Source: an uncultured Collinsella sp. (lineage in GTDB: Bacteria; Actinomycetota; Coriobacteriia; Coriobacteriales; Coriobacteriaceae). Taken from it: a stretch of DNA of 5,987 nt. The notes beneath the pieces are model-generated. The model was not told the DNA's origin. It did not search any database and saw only the letters and a program-made list of their open reading frames with translations. The first letter of the stretch is position 1; each line of letters opens with the position of its first letter. Positions 3,847 to 5,987 of this stretch are shown here, in pieces. The translations under genes and the position numbers were made by a program. The stretch spans positions 1-5,987 of the forward strand of contig USHT01000078.1 in the NCBI GenBank assembly GCA_900554455.1, given 5' to 3'.

Positions 3847-5987
3847 CTACTCGGCGTCGGGGACCTCGTAGGTGGCCGCCGGCGTATTGTCGCACACGAC
3901 GGTAAAGCCGCCGTCCTTGTCGACATCGACCGTCACCTGATCGCCCTCGCGCACCGTGCCGTCGATGATGGCCGCCGCGATGGCATCCACGACCTCGCGC
4001 TGCACCAGACGCTTGAGCGGGCGGGCACCAAAGACCGGGTCCAAGCCGCCCACGGCGAGCAGCTGCTTGGCCGCCGGGGTGATGGCAAGCGTCATGCGTT
4101 CCTTGGCCAGACGCGCGCGGACGTCGGCGAGCTGAATGTCGACGATCTTCTCGATCTGTGCCATACCGAGCGGATGGAACACCACGATGTCATCGATACG
4201 GTTGAGGAACTCGGGGCGGAAGGTCTGAGCCATGGCGGCGTCGACCTGATGGCGCATCTCCTCCTCGTCCTTACCGGACAGATCGGCGATGGCCTTGGAG
4301 CCCACGTTTGACGTCATGATGATAATCGTGTTCTTGAAGGACACCTGGCGACCCTGGCCATCGGTCAGACGGCCGTCGTCGAGCACCTGCAACAGCACGT
4401 TAAAGACATCCGGATGAGCCTTCTCCATCTCGTCGAGCAAGATCACGGAGTACGGACGACGGCGCACGGCCTCGGTGAGCTGGCCGCCCTCGTCGTAGCC
4501 CACGTATCCCGGGGGCGCACCGATCAGACGCTGGACGCTGAACTTCTCCATGTACTCGGACATGTCGATACGCACGAGCGCGCGCTCGTCATCGAACAGG
4601 CACTCGGCCAGCGCCTTGGCGAGCTCGGTCTTGCCCACGCCGGTGGGGCCCAGGAAGAAGAAGCTGCCGATGGGCTTGTCCGGATCGGAGAGACCCGCAC
4701 GGCTGCGGCGCACGGCCGCGGCAACGGCGGAGACGGCCTCATCCTGACCGATGACGCGCTTATGCAGCTCGCCCTCCAAGCCTTTCAGCTTGTCGAGCTC
4801 GCCCTGCATCATCTTGGACACGGGCACGCCGGTCCAGGCACTCACGACCTCGGCGATCTCATCGGAGGTCACCTGCTCGTTGAGGCCCTCGCCGTTCTGC
4901 TGCTTTTGCGCCTCGAGCGCGGCCTCGGAATCCTGAATCTGCTGCTGCAGGCCCGGAATCACGGAGTAGCGCAGCTCGGACGCACGGCCCAGGTCGCCGT
5001 TGCGCGTCGCGCGCTCCTCTTCGCTCTTGGCCTCGTCGAGCTGCCCCTTGAGCTCCTGTACGTGGTCGATGGCGTTCTTTTGGTTGAGCCAGCCGGCCTT
5101 TTGCACGTTGAGTTTTTCCTGGACCTCGGCAATCTCCTGGCGCAGGGCCTCCAGACGCTCCTTGGAGGCGTCATCGGTCTCCTTCATGAGCGCCTGCTCC
5201 TCGATCTGCAGCTGGGTGAGCTGACGCGTGGTGGCGTCGATCTCGACCGGCATGCTGTCGAGTTCCATGCGCAGGCGGCTTGCCGCCTCATCGACCAAAT
5301 CGATGGCCTTGTCGGGCAGGAAGCGATCTGCGATGTAGCGATCGGAGAGGTCGGCAGCTGCCACGAGCGCGCTATCGGTGATATGCACACCGTGGAAGAT
5401 CTCGTATTTCTCCTTGAGGCCACGCAGGATCGAGATGGTGTCCTCGACAGTGGGCTCGGAGACCATAACGGTCTGGAAACGACGGGCGAGCGCCGCGTCC
5501 TTCTCGATGTACTTGCGGTATTCGTCGAGCGTGGTCGCGCCGATCGCGTGCAGGTCGCCACGGGCGAGCGCCGGCTTGAGGATGTTGCCGGCGTCCATGG
5601 AGCCCTCGGTGGCACCCGCGCCCACGATGGTATGGAGCTCATCGATGAACAGGATGACCTTGCCCTCGGACTTCTGTACCTCCTTGAGCACGGCCTTCAA
5701 GCGGTCCTCAAACTCGCCGCGGTACTTGGCGCCGGCGACCAGCGCGCTCATGTCGAGCTCGATGAGGTCGCGGTCGCGCAGGGTGCTCGGCACGTCGCCG
5801 GCCACGATACGCTGGGCGATGCCCTCGACGATGGCCGTCTTGCCCACGCCCGGCTCGCCGATGAGCACAGGGTTGTTCTTCGTGCGGCGCGAGAGGATCT
5901 GCACCGCGCGCGTGATCTCCGTGTCGCGTCCGATCACGGGGTCGAGCTGCCCCATGCGCGCCATCGCCGTCAGGTCGCGGGCAAACT
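3847..5987 (-). CDS. clpB: Chaperone ClpB, AAA+ disaggregase (5' end cut by window)
   Basis: ClpB is a hexameric ATP-driven cytoplasmic disaggregase that threads aggregated proteins through its pore and works with DnaK. The visible part has 712 complete codons, beginning [21 protein letters not shown] at 5985. About 165-170 N-terminal residues, mainly the Clp N domain, lie outside the window. Numbered from 5985, AAA domain 1 has Walker A GEPGVGKT (43-50), pore loop KYRGEFEDR (87-95), Walker B VILFIDE (110-116) and arginine finger RRF (168-170). The coiled-coil middle domain (about 233-360) separates ClpB from ClpA and is of full ClpB type. AAA domain 2 has Walker A GPTGVGKT (446-453), pore loop GYVGYDEGG (493-501), Walker B with DEMEKAH (518-524), sensor TSNVG (558-562), FLNRIDD (593-599) and sensor-2 GARPLKR (653-659). 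All catalytic residues are present. The C-terminus ends with an acidic YEVPDAE. The frame is intact. Heat-shock control elements would be upstream and are not visible. Confidence 0.97.
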   Translation of the reverse strand, partial: FARDLTAMARMGQLDPVIGRDTEITRAVQILSRRTKNNPVLIGEPGVGKTAIVEGIAQRIVAGDVPSTLRDRDLIELDMSALVAGAKYRGEFEDRLKAVLKEVQKSEGKVILFIDELHTIVGAGATEGSMDAGNILKPALARGDLHAIGATTLDEYRKYIEKDAALARRFQTVMVSEPTVEDTISILRGLKEKYEIFHGVHITDSALVAAADLSDRYIADRFLPDKAIDLVDEAASRLRMELDSMPVEIDATTRQLTQLQIEEQALMKETDDASKERLEALRQEIAEVQEKLNVQKAGWLNQKNAIDHVQELKGQLDEAKSEEERATRNGDLGRASELRYSVIPGLQQQIQDSEAALEAQKQQNGEGLNEQVTSDEIAEVVSAWTGVPVSKMMQGELDKLKGLEGELHKRVIGQDEAVSAVAAAVRRSRAGLSDPDKPIGSFFFLGPTGVGKTELAKALAECLFDDERALVRIDMSEYMEKFSVQRLIGAPPGYVGYDEGGQLTEAVRRRPYSVILLDEMEKAHPDVFNVLLQVLDDGRLTDGQGRQVSFKNTIIIMTSNVGSKAIADLSGKDEEEMRHQVDAAMAQTFRPEFLNRIDDIVVFHPLGMAQIEKIVDIQLADVRARLAKERMTLAITPAAKQLLAVGGLDPVFGARPLKRLVQREVVDAIAAAIIDGTVREGDQVTVDVDKDGGFTVVCDNTPAATYEVPDAE

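Noticed and set aside
5184..5642. 152-codon minus-strand open frame within clpB
   Set aside because: It is a Ser/Arg-rich frame-shifted shadow of the conserved ClpB sequence, whose frame is uninterrupted.

Overview
The window looks like chromosomal DNA from a high-GC actinobacterium, most likely a gut Coriobacteriia member of the Collinsella type. This rests on strong C/G preference at third codon positions in most genes, the ClpB sequence, and a membrane protein whose C-terminal domain resembles a family I recall from Collinsella/Eggerthella relatives. No marker gene fixes the genus, so this is an inference.

Layout, left to right. Bases 1-31 probably hold the last codons of a plus-strand gene, followed by a strong rho-independent terminator (99-138). 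An AT-rich leader (139-267) precedes a plus-strand gene (268-1764) for a single-pass membrane protein with a very acidic cytoplasmic tail and an uncharacterised ectodomain. A 73-base gap separates it from a convergent minus-strand gene (1838-3190) for an AAA_14/DUF4143-type ATPase. Bases 3191-3513 contain no convincing gene but are rich in signals. These are a three-copy operator-like motif around a TATAAT box, a possible opposing promoter, a plus-strand terminator and a 67-base near-perfect hairpin. A small minus-strand gene (3514-3717) for a 67-residue Pro/Ala-rich and acidic protein follows. The window ends with a minus-strand clpB (3847 to beyond 5987), truncated at its 5' end by the window edge, with its own terminator at 3768-3804.

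How the parts relate. clpB and the small protein gene are codirectional, but a good terminator lies between them, so coupling would need read-through or a weak separate promoter. The ATPase gene is an isolated unit with less GC-biased codon use than its neighbours and its own regulated-looking promoter, which fits an accessory gene. The membrane protein gene is also a single-gene unit, isolated upstream by the terminator.

The least explained material is the 3191-3490 interval. The repeated motif TTGATTA-N7-AGCAAG occurs three times there (one inverted, two direct at a 32-base period) over the ATPase promoter. Beside it is a long hairpin that resembles a mobile or repeated intergenic element. 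No complete new multi-gene system is visible.
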